Under the pieces are notes generated by a model, which was not told where the DNA came from, searched no databases, and was given only the letters and a program-made list of their open reading frames with translations. A DNA stretch of 63,937 bases from Desulfamplus magnetovallimortis (lineage in GTDB: Bacteria > Desulfobacterota > Desulfobacteria > Desulfobacterales > Desulfobacteraceae), in the NCBI RefSeq assembly GCF_900170035.1, contig NZ_LT828561.1, forward strand, positions 26,286 to 90,222. The letters run 5' to 3'. This document shows positions 1 through 7,882 of this stretch, piece by piece; within the stretch, counting starts at the first letter, position 1; each line of letters opens with the position of its first letter. The position numbers were made by a program, and so were the translations under genes.

Positions 1-78
1 CTGTACGAACCATTGTGACTATAACGGAGGTTTTGAGAAGCTTTACCCAAGCAAAAAAATAAACTTGTCCCCGTTTCG

Positions 79-107
79 GCATGTTTTATTTATCGGTTTA
101 CACCTCC
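79..107. repeat. Relic left half of the 8-bp-duplication MITE family (MITE-1)
   Basis: The sequence GGCATGTTTTATTTATC followed by GGTTTACAC matches the left arm of the elements at 50467 and 63669. No matching right arm or target duplication is visible, so this looks like a decayed or truncated copy just upstream of the nucleotidyltransferase gene. Confidence 0.5.
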
Positions 108-122
108 ATCGAAGGTGACATT

Positions 123-671
123 ATGAATTTTGAAATGGTATTTAAGCAGGTGATCCAACCTTTTGAAGAACAAGGAATCCAATATGGCCTCATTGGAGGG
201 TTTGCACTTGGTGTCATGGGCATTCTTCGTTCGACCATCGATATTGACTTCTTGATCCTGGTCGATGATCTTGAAAAAGCCGAAAAGGTTCTCTCTTCTG
301 CCATGTATTCATGTATTTATAAGACTGAAAATATTTCACAATATTCCTCCAGTATTAAAGCGTTGGGTAATATCGATATCATTCATGCATTCAGGCACCT
401 TTCCAAAGAGATGCTTACCCGTGTACAAAAATTTACGGTCTTTGATCAATATTCGGTAAAAGTACTTTCGCCTGAAGATATTATCGGCCTCAAAGTCCAG
501 GCGATTGCCAATGAGCCGTCACGCCATGCTGTCGATTTTCAGGATATGCGCTTGATTTTGAAGTATAAAAATATGAACCGACAAGATATCGACTGGGAAC
601 TTCTTAAAGACTATTTTGACCTTTTCAATAAACAGGACCTTCTGATCCAGCTAAGGGATGAATTTTTATGA
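123..671 (+). CDS. Nucleotidyltransferase-fold protein, AbiEii/MNT-like
   Basis: The 182-residue product carries a minimal nucleotidyltransferase signature near its N-terminus: a glycine pair (LIGGFALG), then R-S-T-I-D-I-D-F with the two aspartates expected to bind metal, and a later P-E-D-I-I-G-L-K stretch common in this fold. Such proteins are often toxins or antitoxins of toxin-antitoxin or abortive-infection pairs (family knowledge). The ATG at 123 was chosen because GAAGGTGA lies just upstream; an in-frame start at 81 would lie inside a repeat-like sequence. Its stop overlaps the next start by four bases (ATGA), implying translational coupling to the broken partner gene. The role in a defence or addiction module is inference. 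Confidence 0.72.
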   Translation: MNFEMVFKQVIQPFEEQGIQYGLIGGFALGVMGILRSTIDIDFLILVDDLEKAEKVLSSAMYSCIYKTENISQYSSSIKALGNIDIIHAFRHLSKEMLTRVQKFTVFDQYSVKVLSPEDIIGLKVQAIANEPSRHAVDFQDMRLILKYKNMNRQDIDWELLKDYFDLFNKQDLLIQLRDEFL

Positions 672-1004
672 AACTTTCAGAGCAGGCAAAGCGGGAACTT
701 GCAGCGTTCTCCGGTTCGGTTGATTTCAGCAACATCCAAAAGATCGAAATAGCCCAAAATCCCGGAACACAAGAGGCTACCAACCAGTTTACAGATTTTG
801 TCCAGGGGCTACACCGAATGGGTAATCACCCCACCAGGAAGCATAAGCTCATGGCGGGTTCTTTATTTCTATTATAGTGCAGATGAATCGGAATTGCCCG
901 AAAGAACCCATGCCGAGCTGGATCTGATCCGGCAAAAAGAGGTGGAAGATCTGTTTGCCATGGAAAAACCGGAAATAGCTTTTTCACGCCTGGAAAAGGA
1001 ATAA
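668..1004 (+). pseudogene. Frameshifted partner of the nucleotidyltransferase gene
   Basis: The reading frame starting at 668 (MKLSEQAKRELAAF...) runs to about 805 and then continues sensibly only in another frame (GYTEWVITPPGSISSWRVLYFYY...) to a stop at 1004. The two join cleanly at the run of four G near 808, where removal of one G would restore a protein of about 111 residues. Either the gene is inactivated or the base run is a sequencing error. It starts inside the stop codon of the upstream gene, so the two were one operon. The family is not recognised; a partner role in a toxin-antitoxin-like pair is inferred only from the overlap and size. Confidence 0.6.
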
Positions 1005-1007
1005 AAG

Positions 1008-1175
1008 ATGGTCAACAAATCCCACGATCACAATTTTAAAAATTTGTTGCTGGATTTTCCTGTAGAATCCCTGGAATTCTTTTTCCCTGAGGCCCTGCAG
1101 GAATGGGGCAGCGTGCAGAAGATTGTTTTTGGTCGCCAGGAACCTAAAAAACATGAGAGCGTTTTGGAGCAGTAG
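1008..1175 (+). pseudogene. Remnant of an Rpn/PD-(D/E)XK transposase-like gene (N-terminus only)
   Basis: A 55-codon frame begins MVNKSHDHNFKNLLLDFP and includes FFPEALQEWG. This resembles the start of proteins in the Rpn/PD-(D/E)XK 'putative transposase' group (DHNFKNL..DFP), which are normally near 300 residues. It stops after 55 codons and lacks every catalytic position, so it is best read as a decayed fragment. Two full-length members of the wider group occur at 52685 and 60791. Confidence 0.5.
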
Positions 1176-1278
1176 TAATTATTTCAGATTGTTATCTGTA
1201 TTTAACTGCCATGGGGGTTGCCAAAAGAAAAAGAAGTCATAGATTTAGAATTTGACATTTAAAAACATAAGAATAACT

Positions 1279-2088
1279 ATGGCTTATATAAATACCGAGT
1301 CTCACAATAATCAATTTACTGTCAAGACTCCATACTTTAAATTACAGTTGGCGGATTCCAATGAGAATCGAAAAATCCTGATGGTCATTTTTCGAAGCCT
1401 TCAAGATCTTGAAACAGGAAAGCATTTATTTACATTTCAAATGATTGCTGACACATTTGGTTATGGGGACCGCCGTAATGTGAACAATTATTGGCGAGAA
1501 TTTGAACAATGTGAAAAAAATATTCCGGATTACATTCAACGAAAACGCAAGGTTGACCAAGAGGTCGTTCAAGCAGTTCAAGCCGAATTAAAGGAAAATA
1601 TCCAGGCGCCTTTGCCTGAGCTATGTGAAAAAACAAATGAACGACTTGGTCGATCGGATTTAACATCAGCCAACATCCAGGCTGCTCTTGAACAAATCCC
1701 TTGTACTGTCATTCGAAAGGTTATCCGGTCCAGGTGGGAAGCCGGCACATTTTATCCCAAAGAGGAAGTGATTTTGGAAGAGGCAATGTCGGCGTTGCAA
1801 AGTAACTCTCCACAAAAGAAAAAATGCATGCTGAAGATTATGTCGGATCTTCAAATAGAAGGCCGTCTTCCAGATGAAGAAAAAGAGACATCCATCGACG
1901 AAAGGAAAGCAGCAGAACAACTTTTGGATATCAATGCCTCACCGAATGACATTTCTGAACCCGTACGTTTCAAAGTAGCTGCCATGGGTTTGTACTTCTG
2001 GAATGTGCCGTTGTCTCGTATCGGTCTCTGGCTGGGCAAAGGGAAAAGTACCATATGGAGTTGGGTGACCCTATTTGGTGAAAAATAA
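1279..2088 (+). CDS. Helix-turn-helix DNA-binding protein, possibly element-derived
   Basis: The 269-residue protein has two candidate helix-turn-helix regions, one around residues 50-75 (F-Q-M-I-A-D-T-F-G-Y-G-D-R-R-N-V) and one at the C-terminus (LSRIGLWLGKGKSTIWSWV) that resembles resolvase- or transposase-type DNA-binding ends. No catalytic DDE or nuclease motif is visible. ATG 1279 was preferred to the TTG at 1252. It could be the DNA-binding subunit of a larger transposase or a stand-alone regulator; neither can be settled from sequence. It sits between the Rpn remnant and the tmRNA gene, and tmRNA is a common site for integration. Confidence 0.5.
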   Translation: MAYINTESHNNQFTVKTPYFKLQLADSNENRKILMVIFRSLQDLETGKHLFTFQMIADTFGYGDRRNVNNYWREFEQCEKNIPDYIQRKRKVDQEVVQAVQAELKENIQAPLPELCEKTNERLGRSDLTSANIQAALEQIPCTVIRKVIRSRWEAGTFYPKEEVILEEAMSALQSNSPQKKKCMLKIMSDLQIEGRLPDEEKETSIDERKAAEQLLDINASPNDISEPVRFKVAAMGLYFWNVPLSRIGLWLGKGKSTIWSWVTLFGEK

Positions 2089-2121
2089 AAAACCCATTAC
2101 AATGAGAAATTGCAAGGGGTT
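2081..2121 (-). terminator. Intrinsic terminator of ssrA
   Basis: Read on the minus strand, AACCCCTTGCAAT pairs with ATTGTAATGGGTT (two mismatches) around a short loop and is followed by a T-rich run. It lies 35 bases beyond the CCA end of tmRNA and overlaps the 3' end of the convergent HTH gene. Confidence 0.65.
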
Positions 2122-2155
2122 ATGAAACTTTATGGTACTTTCCGAAATAACTAAA

Positions 2156-2514
2156 TGGTGGAGGCGGCGGGAATTGAACCCGCGTCCGAAAACAGTCAGC
2201 AGTGGCTTCTACATGCTTATCCTGAATTTTAAATTTTACTGATGATCTCTTTCAGGATAGATATGCAACAGTATAGCCTGAGAATTTTAACTTTACACAT
2301 GACAGGCACCTGTGTAAAGCAGTCCCGCATAGTCGACGCCCTTTACCGGAATCTGCAGGAAAAATCCCGGCAGGACGGAAGCTGCTTTTAAGCAGCTACA
2401 GCGTAATCGTAATCGTCTGCGATTATCTTTAGGTTTCCGCTGATTTTACGAGTCAACAGAAAACTCGGCATGCTACCAAAACCTCGTAATCTCCGTCGAA
2501 GCCTTTTCGCCCCC
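2156..2514 (-). ncRNA. ssrA: Transfer-messenger RNA (tmRNA)
   Basis: On the minus strand the molecule starts GGGGGCGAAAAGGCTTCGAC and ends with the tRNA-like arm GGGTTCAATTCCCGCCGCC followed by an encoded CCA, the hallmarks of one-piece tmRNA. Length is 359 nt. The tag reading frame lies at 2388-2420 on the minus strand: resume codon GCA, then GAC GAT TAC GAT TAC GCT GTA GCT GCT and TAA, giving the tag ADDYDYAVAA, which ends in the usual A-A degradation signal. tmRNA with SmpB rescues stalled ribosomes and marks the product for proteolysis. A CGAA-rich pseudoknot region follows the tag. Confidence 0.96.
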
Positions 2515-2670
2515 AAATTGTAAAAGATCAAAACAAAAGTAAATGACAAAGCTTAAATAAGACAACTTTAAAATTTTAATGAGATTACATCAAGCCGTGA
2601 TCATTTATTTCCACTAATTATATATATTGAGTTATATAAAGTCAACCTGAAGAAAAAATTTTGTAGAATT

Positions 2671-3228
2671 CTATTTTGGTGAATATACAAGTTCCGGCTC
2701 AAGATCATATGTCCATGGCGCTCCTGAGTTTATCCAGCCGTTAACAGTTCTTTTCCCGTTTTCATCCTTGTCGCCTTCAAATCCATCAATAATATTATAT
2801 ACGTTTGTAAATCCGGCAGATGCAATCTTGTTTATACAGGCAGCGCTTCTGGCACCTGATCGGCACATTACAAGAATTGTGTCATCTTTTTTAAATCTTT
2901 TTTCAATATCGGTAATGAAATTTTGATTGGGTGGCATTATGAGTTTTTTGGATTCATTAAGGCCAGGTTCAAGAAACATAAGAGGAATGTTCACAGCCAT
3001 TGGAGCATGCCCTACAAAAACATATTCACAAAATGTTCTTACATCAAGAATCTTTGTGTTTTCAGGTGCATTCTGAAACATTTCATATGCCTCTTTTGCA
3101 GTAATGTACTTTCCAAGAACAGTCTGTTTTTTGGCAGGAATTGCTGTTTCTGAAGATAAAGCGGTTGTTGTGGCAAGCAGGCATAAAGCCAAGGATAGTA
3201 ATGTTACCCTTAATAGATGTTTTTTCAT
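2671..3228 (-). CDS. Periplasmic rhodanese-domain protein
   Basis: The 185-residue protein starts with a Sec signal peptide (MKKHLLRVTLLSLALCLLATT, cleavage near residue 25). A single rhodanese domain follows, with the substrate loop C-R-S-G-A-R-S around residue 125 and the characteristic LDVRTFCEYVFVGHAPMAVN stretch before it. Rhodaneses carry a persulfide on this cysteine and move sulfane sulfur. An exported copy in a sulfate reducer may handle periplasmic sulfur species, but no partner is visible: the gene is transcribed alone, away from the MFS gene. Confidence 0.88.
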   Translation of the reverse strand: MKKHLLRVTLLSLALCLLATTTALSSETAIPAKKQTVLGKYITAKEAYEMFQNAPENTKILDVRTFCEYVFVGHAPMAVNIPLMFLEPGLNESKKLIMPPNQNFITDIEKRFKKDDTILVMCRSGARSAACINKIASAGFTNVYNIIDGFEGDKDENGKRTVNGWINSGAPWTYDLEPELVYSPK

Positions 3229-3544
3229 GGTTCCTCCTTTTTTGTTTTTTGATTATGGATTGTACCTTGGATAAAAAAACTTAATTTCCGGATATCAGAA
3301 TATACTCATAAATGTCAATTATATTATTTTACAAAAGAATTAAAAGTTTTTTTTAAGATAAGGAAGGTTCTCTCTGATTCATAACTCTCTTGACATTGGT
3401 TTAACAAACTTCTATTCAGAGTATTTACGTGTATTGCCATAGGGAATTCATAGCGAACAAGTTACCCACATCCAAAGAGAATTATTTTAAAAACAAACCA
3501 GCACAGGTAATATTGACAAAACAATCGGCAAGGAACCATATCAA
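3229..3544. other. Intergenic region between divergent rhodanese and MFS genes
   Basis: These 316 AT-rich bases separate two outward-facing genes and must hold both promoters. A good ribosome binding site (GGAGGAACC, read on the minus strand) precedes the rhodanese. No convincing -35/-10 pair, palindrome or repeat copy was seen. Confidence 0.4.
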
Positions 3545-4720
3545 GTGTCAGAAAAAATATTAAATCCTTCTCTTCAAATTAAAAAATTTCAGACAGGAAA
3601 TGTTCTTCTCTTATCATTTTCCCATTTTATCCATGACATCTATACAAGTTTTCTTGCCCCTCTTCTGCCACTCATTATTGAAAATTTTTCAATTACACTT
3701 GGCCAGGCAGGATTGCTCTCCACAGTGATGCAGATACCATCTCTTTTTAATCCTGTTATAGGTATGCTTGTTGACAGAAAAGGTCTTGTAAAGTGGCTCA
3801 TAATTTTATCTCCAACTTTAACAGCTATTCCCATGAGCCTTATAGGGCTTGCATCTTCCTATTGGATGTTGCTTTTTATGTTTTTTGCAGCAGGTATAAG
3901 TGTGGCAATGTATCATGTACCTGCACCGGTTCTGATTGCCCGTGTGGCAGGAGACAAAAAAGGACGTGGAATGAGTTTTTATATGACCGGAGGAGAGGCA
4001 GCAAGAACCCTTGGGCCTATTATTGCAGTTGGGGTGGTCTCTATGGGAGGATTGCAGGGTTTCTATCCCATGCTTCTTTGCGCTGTGTTTACCTCGGTTA
4101 TACTATATACCCAGCTTGCAGATGTTGATATGCCTGCACCATCTCCTGTTAAGCTTTCCATTGGCTCAACCATGAAGGAGATAAGAGAAGTTATGGTTCC
4201 TCTTGCAGGAATTTTGACTGCAAGGTCATTCATGCATTCTGCAATGGCTGTTTTTCTTCCTGTATTTATTGAAAAGGAGACCGGAAACCTCTGGCTTGCA
4301 GGCAGCGGCCTTGCTCTCTATGAAGCACTTGGAGTTGCAGGGGTTTTAAGCGCAGGAAGCTTAAGCGATCTTATGGGAAGGAAAAAAATACTCACAGCAG
4401 CAGTGGTAGCAGCTCCTGTGGCACTTTTTATCTTTGCGACAACAGATGGATGGGTAAGGATTGCCATGATGCTTATCACAGGCTTTACCCTGCTTTCAAC
4501 AACCCCTGTAATGCTTGCTGTAATACAGGAACATGCTGTGGAGAGTCCTTCGGCTGCAAATGGTCTTTTTATGATGGTCTCTTTTATTACCCGTGCTGTT
4601 GCAATGGTCATTGTGGGTGTGGTGGGAGATTATGCAGGTCTTGAGAATATGTACATTATATCATCTCTTCTCGGATTGATAGCAATTCCGTTTGTATTTA
4701 AACTTAAATGCAGCAACTAA
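3545..4720 (+). CDS. MFS transporter, fosmidomycin-resistance (Fsr)-like
   Basis: The 391-residue protein has about twelve hydrophobic segments. Its N-terminus, SFSHFIHDIYTSFLAPLLPLI, is typical of the Fsr branch of the major facilitator superfamily, as is the loop VDRKGLVKW after helix 2 and SDLMGRKK after helix 8. Fsr-type pumps export small drugs such as fosmidomycin in exchange for protons; the substrate here is unknown. The start is GTG at 3545. It is a single gene, convergent with the yejE-like gene. Confidence 0.85.
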   Translation: MSEKILNPSLQIKKFQTGNVLLLSFSHFIHDIYTSFLAPLLPLIIENFSITLGQAGLLSTVMQIPSLFNPVIGMLVDRKGLVKWLIILSPTLTAIPMSLIGLASSYWMLLFMFFAAGISVAMYHVPAPVLIARVAGDKKGRGMSFYMTGGEAARTLGPIIAVGVVSMGGLQGFYPMLLCAVFTSVILYTQLADVDMPAPSPVKLSIGSTMKEIREVMVPLAGILTARSFMHSAMAVFLPVFIEKETGNLWLAGSGLALYEALGVAGVLSAGSLSDLMGRKKILTAAVVAAPVALFIFATTDGWVRIAMMLITGFTLLSTTPVMLAVIQEHAVESPSAANGLFMMVSFITRAVAMVIVGVVGDYAGLENMYIISSLLGLIAIPFVFKLKCSN

Positions 4721-4838
4721 CTTGAGAGTCTTATACAGCAACTATCTCAAAAGTCTTAAAGATAGCAACAAACTCAAGAGTTGTTATTTAGTCAGGCGTT
4801 GTTTTACCGTGCAAGTATCACATAGTCTTTTGATACTA

Positions 4839-5921
4839 TTATTCGTAATATGAGTGCATTTTAGGATCAAACGCCTCACGAATACCCTCTCCTGTGAAGG
4901 TTACTGCCATAAGTGTCACAACAAGGGCAGACACAACAGAGGCTGAAATCCACCATGCGCTCATGTTTGTCCAACCCTGTTGAAGGAGTTCGCCCCAGCT
5001 TGGTGTAGGTGCCGGCAGACCAAAGCCAAGGTAGTCAAGGGATGTCAGGGAAACAATGCCGCCTGATATGGCAAAGGGTGCATATGTAATAATAACTGAA
5101 ATGGTATTAGGTATTATGTGTCTGAAGATTATTCTAAAACTGGATGCTCCAATTGATCTTGCAGCAAGTACATACTCCCTCTCTTTTTCCCTGTAGGTCA
5201 TGGTTCTCATGACCCATGTCATGTTGATCCAGCCAAAAAAGGCCATAATAACAAGAAGAATCATGAAGCTTGGCACCACAATTGACGATACAATGATAAC
5301 GACATACAGAAATGGAATGTTGCTCCATATTTCAAGTATTCTTTGGAAAAAGAGATCAAAACGTCCGCCAAAATAACCCATTGCACATCCAAGGGTGATT
5401 CCGATGGAGTAATTGAGCAAAAGAAGGATTGATGAAAATATCATGGCGGTTCTGAACCCATATACAAGTCTTGCCAGGATATCACGGCCAACGTTGTCTG
5501 TTCCCAGAAAGTGCCTGTCAGAAAATGAGGGGGGAAATGGCGGATATCTGTTCTCTTTCAGGTCATTTTCATAGGGGTTGAATGGCACAGGGGGCATCAG
5601 CACAAAGTTAAAGGTTCTTTTTTCTGTCCTGTCGAAACTTTTTTCTCTTGTCTGTGCATTTGTCCTGATTTTCTGTTTGAGTTCCCTGTAATTGGTCTCA
5701 TAATCATAGCCCAATCCAAACTGGCTGCCGGGAATCATCTCGCCATAGGTTGGAAAATATATTTTTCCATTGTAATATACCAAAAGTGCCCGGCTGTTGA
5801 TTAGAAGTTCTGCAAAAAGAGATATTGCAATCATTGCTGCAAGAAGTATAAAAGAGAAAAAGCCTCTTTTGATTGAGATAAAGCGTTTTAATTTTTTTCT
5901 GGTTACAGGATCTGTTTTCAT
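4839..5921 (-). CDS. ABC transporter permease, YejE-like (peptide uptake)
   Basis: The 360-residue protein has an N-terminal membrane helix, a long periplasmic loop (residues about 50-140, with PFNPYENDLKENRYPPFPPS and the LGTDNVGRDILARLVYGFR motif of oligopeptide permeases) and a six-helix DppC/OppC-type core with the ABC-binding EAA loop near EREYVLAARSIGASSFRIIF. The long loop is typical of YejE, the second permease of the YejABEF microcin C/peptide importer. The partner genes yejA, yejB and yejF are not adjacent, so this copy is either split from its operon or orphaned. Confidence 0.85.
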   Translation of the reverse strand: MKTDPVTRKKLKRFISIKRGFFSFILLAAMIAISLFAELLINSRALLVYYNGKIYFPTYGEMIPGSQFGLGYDYETNYRELKQKIRTNAQTREKSFDRTEKRTFNFVLMPPVPFNPYENDLKENRYPPFPPSFSDRHFLGTDNVGRDILARLVYGFRTAMIFSSILLLLNYSIGITLGCAMGYFGGRFDLFFQRILEIWSNIPFLYVVIIVSSIVVPSFMILLVIMAFFGWINMTWVMRTMTYREKEREYVLAARSIGASSFRIIFRHIIPNTISVIITYAPFAISGGIVSLTSLDYLGFGLPAPTPSWGELLQQGWTNMSAWWISASVVSALVVTLMAVTFTGEGIREAFDPKMHSYYE

Positions 5922-5973
5922 TTATAAACCTTTATGGCCGAATTCAACGGCCAGCCATAGACCATGAAAATCT

Positions 5974-6077
5974 GGCATACTTCATATTCCCACAAAAGTA
6001 CTTTACACTTTTTTGGGGGAAACACCCTGAAAACAAAGTTTTGTTTCAGAAAGTGTAAAGTGATTATGAAGCATGCC
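5974..6077. mobile_element. MITE-1 copy A with 8-bp target duplication
   Basis: The 104-bp element begins GGCATACTTCATA and ends TATGAAGCATGCC (12 of 13 inverted), and has a second inner inverted pair, ACTTTACACTTT and AAAGTGTAAAGT. It is flanked on both sides by the identical octamer GAAAATCT (5966-5973 and 6078-6085). No protein is encoded. It lies between the divergent yejE-like and EamA genes. Confidence 0.85.
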
Positions 6078-6253
6078 GAAAATCTTAACGTTTTTGAAAA
6101 ACAAAGCATAATGGCAACAACTTACGCCGGATATTCAAAAAAAAGGTACAACCATAAGCAATCTCGTATCACTCTTCATGTCAGCTTTAACAAAGCTGTT
6201 GCATTTAAATCAAGCAATTTTATATTCTTTTGCTTCAAAACGGTTATAAAAAT

Positions 6254-7183
6254 ATGGAACTTGTAAAAAAACATATTGGCAATAGTTGTGATACTGTGAG
6301 CAGCAATAATGAGCTACCAGTACAGGCCGCACTTTACACAGCGTTTCTCTGCACTCTGTTTGGTGCCAATGCAGTAGCAATAAAGATAACTTTGTCCGGA
6401 ATGGGTATTTTTACCAATGCCGGTATCAGGTTTGCCATTGCTGCAACAACTCTTTTTATATGGGCAAGATTAACCGGCCAGCCACTTTTACTTAATCGTG
6501 ATCAGGCAGTAAAAATGTTTATTCTCTCAATGATATTTACAGTGCAGTTGTCATGCTTCTACAATGGATTGAGCAGGACAACAGCATCCCATGGAACCTT
6601 GATCGCAAATCTTCTGCCTTTTGTGGTGCTGATTCTTGCTCATTTTTTTATTCCAGGAGATCGAATAACACTTAAAAAAATCAGTGGGATTTTATTTGGG
6701 TTCACAGGAGTTGCCTTCCTTTTTATTGATGGTCAAGCCATTGCAGGGGATCTTCTTACAGGTGATATCATTATTTGCTGTGCAGTATTTTTGTGGGGAT
6801 GCAATGCTGTTTATGTTAAAAGAGTTCTTGCAGGAATAAGTGCTGTTCAGATAACCTTGTATCCCATGATGTTTGGAGCCCCCCTTTTTCTGATTGCAGG
6901 TTTTTTATGGGACGGGGAGATGATAAGATTCATGAACCCATCCATAGTCAAGGCTCTTATCTACCAGAGTTTTATAACTGCCGCCTATGGATTTGTGGCA
7001 TGGAACGGACTTCTGCACAGGTTCGGTGCCACAGCTTTGCACTCATTTATTTTTATAATGCCGGTGTCAGGGGTGATTTTCAGTGTAATGCTTCTTGGAG
7101 AGCCATTGACCATGAACATTATTATTTCCATTATTCTGATAATTGCCGGAACTTTTGTTGTTAACAGACCTGCTTCGTCTTAA
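6254..7183 (+). CDS. EamA/DMT-family transporter
   Basis: The 309-residue protein shows the ten-helix, two-repeat layout of the drug/metabolite transporter superfamily: ALYTAFLCTLFGANAVAIK at the start of repeat one and ITGDIIICCAVFLWGCNAVYVK-like sequence at the start of repeat two. Members export amino acids, metabolites or drugs; the substrate is unknown. ATG 6254 was chosen over an upstream TTG at 6230. The next gene, the ACT protein, follows after 65 bases in the same direction, so an amino-acid-related role is possible but is inference. Confidence 0.82.
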   Translation: MELVKKHIGNSCDTVSSNNELPVQAALYTAFLCTLFGANAVAIKITLSGMGIFTNAGIRFAIAATTLFIWARLTGQPLLLNRDQAVKMFILSMIFTVQLSCFYNGLSRTTASHGTLIANLLPFVVLILAHFFIPGDRITLKKISGILFGFTGVAFLFIDGQAIAGDLLTGDIIICCAVFLWGCNAVYVKRVLAGISAVQITLYPMMFGAPLFLIAGFLWDGEMIRFMNPSIVKALIYQSFITAAYGFVAWNGLLHRFGATALHSFIFIMPVSGVIFSVMLLGEPLTMNIIISIILIIAGTFVVNRPASS

Positions 7184-7248
7184 TCCGTGAGAAGAAGTGA
7201 AAAGAGATCAGTACGTTCATGAGACTTTAAAAAAATTGAGGTTGCCAC

Positions 7249-7734
7249 ATGAAAAGAAGAGAAATATCATTTTTCCTCAGAAATATTCCTGGGGAGTTTG
7301 GAAAAATTGCGGATCTGCTTAAAGATAGAAATATAAATATAGAATCAATATCCATACAGGATGCTTCTGCATATGTGCAGACTCTTTTTAATGCAAGGGG
7401 TAAATCCCTGAAACGTATTGCATCCAATGGAAGCTATGTTTCCATGCAAAAAGACTCCTATGAATTTGCACTTGTAAGGCTTCTTGTTGACAAGACAGAT
7501 GCTGCAATTGACGTTATGAAAGAGTGCAACTATATTTTTGAAATTACACCTGTTGTTGCCATGTATCTGCCCAACAAGCCCGGAATTCTTGCGGATTTGA
7601 CATCTGAGCTTGGCAGAAACTCTATTAACATCAATTATATTTATGGTTCAACTTCGGATAAAGGAAAAAATTGTCTTTTTGTAATCAGTCCGGAAGATAT
7701 TGAGTTGGCAGAGGCAATTTTCGGGAATAGCTGA
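7249..7734 (+). CDS. Tandem ACT-domain protein
   Basis: The 161-residue protein has two ACT domains: residues 5-70 (ISFFLRNIPGEFGKIADLLKDRNINIESISI) and 80-155 (VVAMYLPNKPGILADLTSELGRNSININYIY). ACT domains bind amino acids or similar small ligands and control enzymes or transporters. Stand-alone double-ACT proteins of this size are common in sulfate reducers and other anaerobes. No catalytic domain is attached. It lies between an EamA transporter and a sensor kinase. Confidence 0.85.
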   Translation: MKRREISFFLRNIPGEFGKIADLLKDRNINIESISIQDASAYVQTLFNARGKSLKRIASNGSYVSMQKDSYEFALVRLLVDKTDAAIDVMKECNYIFEITPVVAMYLPNKPGILADLTSELGRNSININYIYGSTSDKGKNCLFVISPEDIELAEAIFGNS

Positions 7735-7855
7735 ACAATTCAGAAATATTTGAGAAATTCCGCAATAGCTGAGCAATTCGTAAGCGGCTGAATGATTTGG
7801 AAAAACAAAGAGTGATGTGCAAATACTCTATCAATTCCGAAATAGCTGAACAATA
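7721..7855. repeat. Three spaced copies of the ACT gene 3' end
   Basis: The motif TTC-CG-(A/C/G)-AATAGCTGA(A/G)CAAT occurs at the end of the ACT gene (about 7721-7741) and again near 7757 and 7831. The last two sit in the gap before the kinase gene and seem to be partial duplications of the gene end. Their role is unknown. Confidence 0.5.
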
Positions 7856-7882
7856 AACAATTTCCGCAACAAGGGTGTATCC

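Noticed and set aside
2156-2235. A tRNA gene at the minus-strand GGTTCAATTCCCGCC motif
   Set aside because: The T-arm and CCA belong to tmRNA, whose 5' half is found 300 bases away; no anticodon arm is present.
1-2520. A genomic island inserted at ssrA
   Set aside because: The genes beside tmRNA look element-like, but no integrase and no duplicated tmRNA 3' end was seen in the window.
5964-6266. 100-codon frame between yejE-like and EamA genes
   Set aside because: Most of it is MITE-1 copy A; no protein features.
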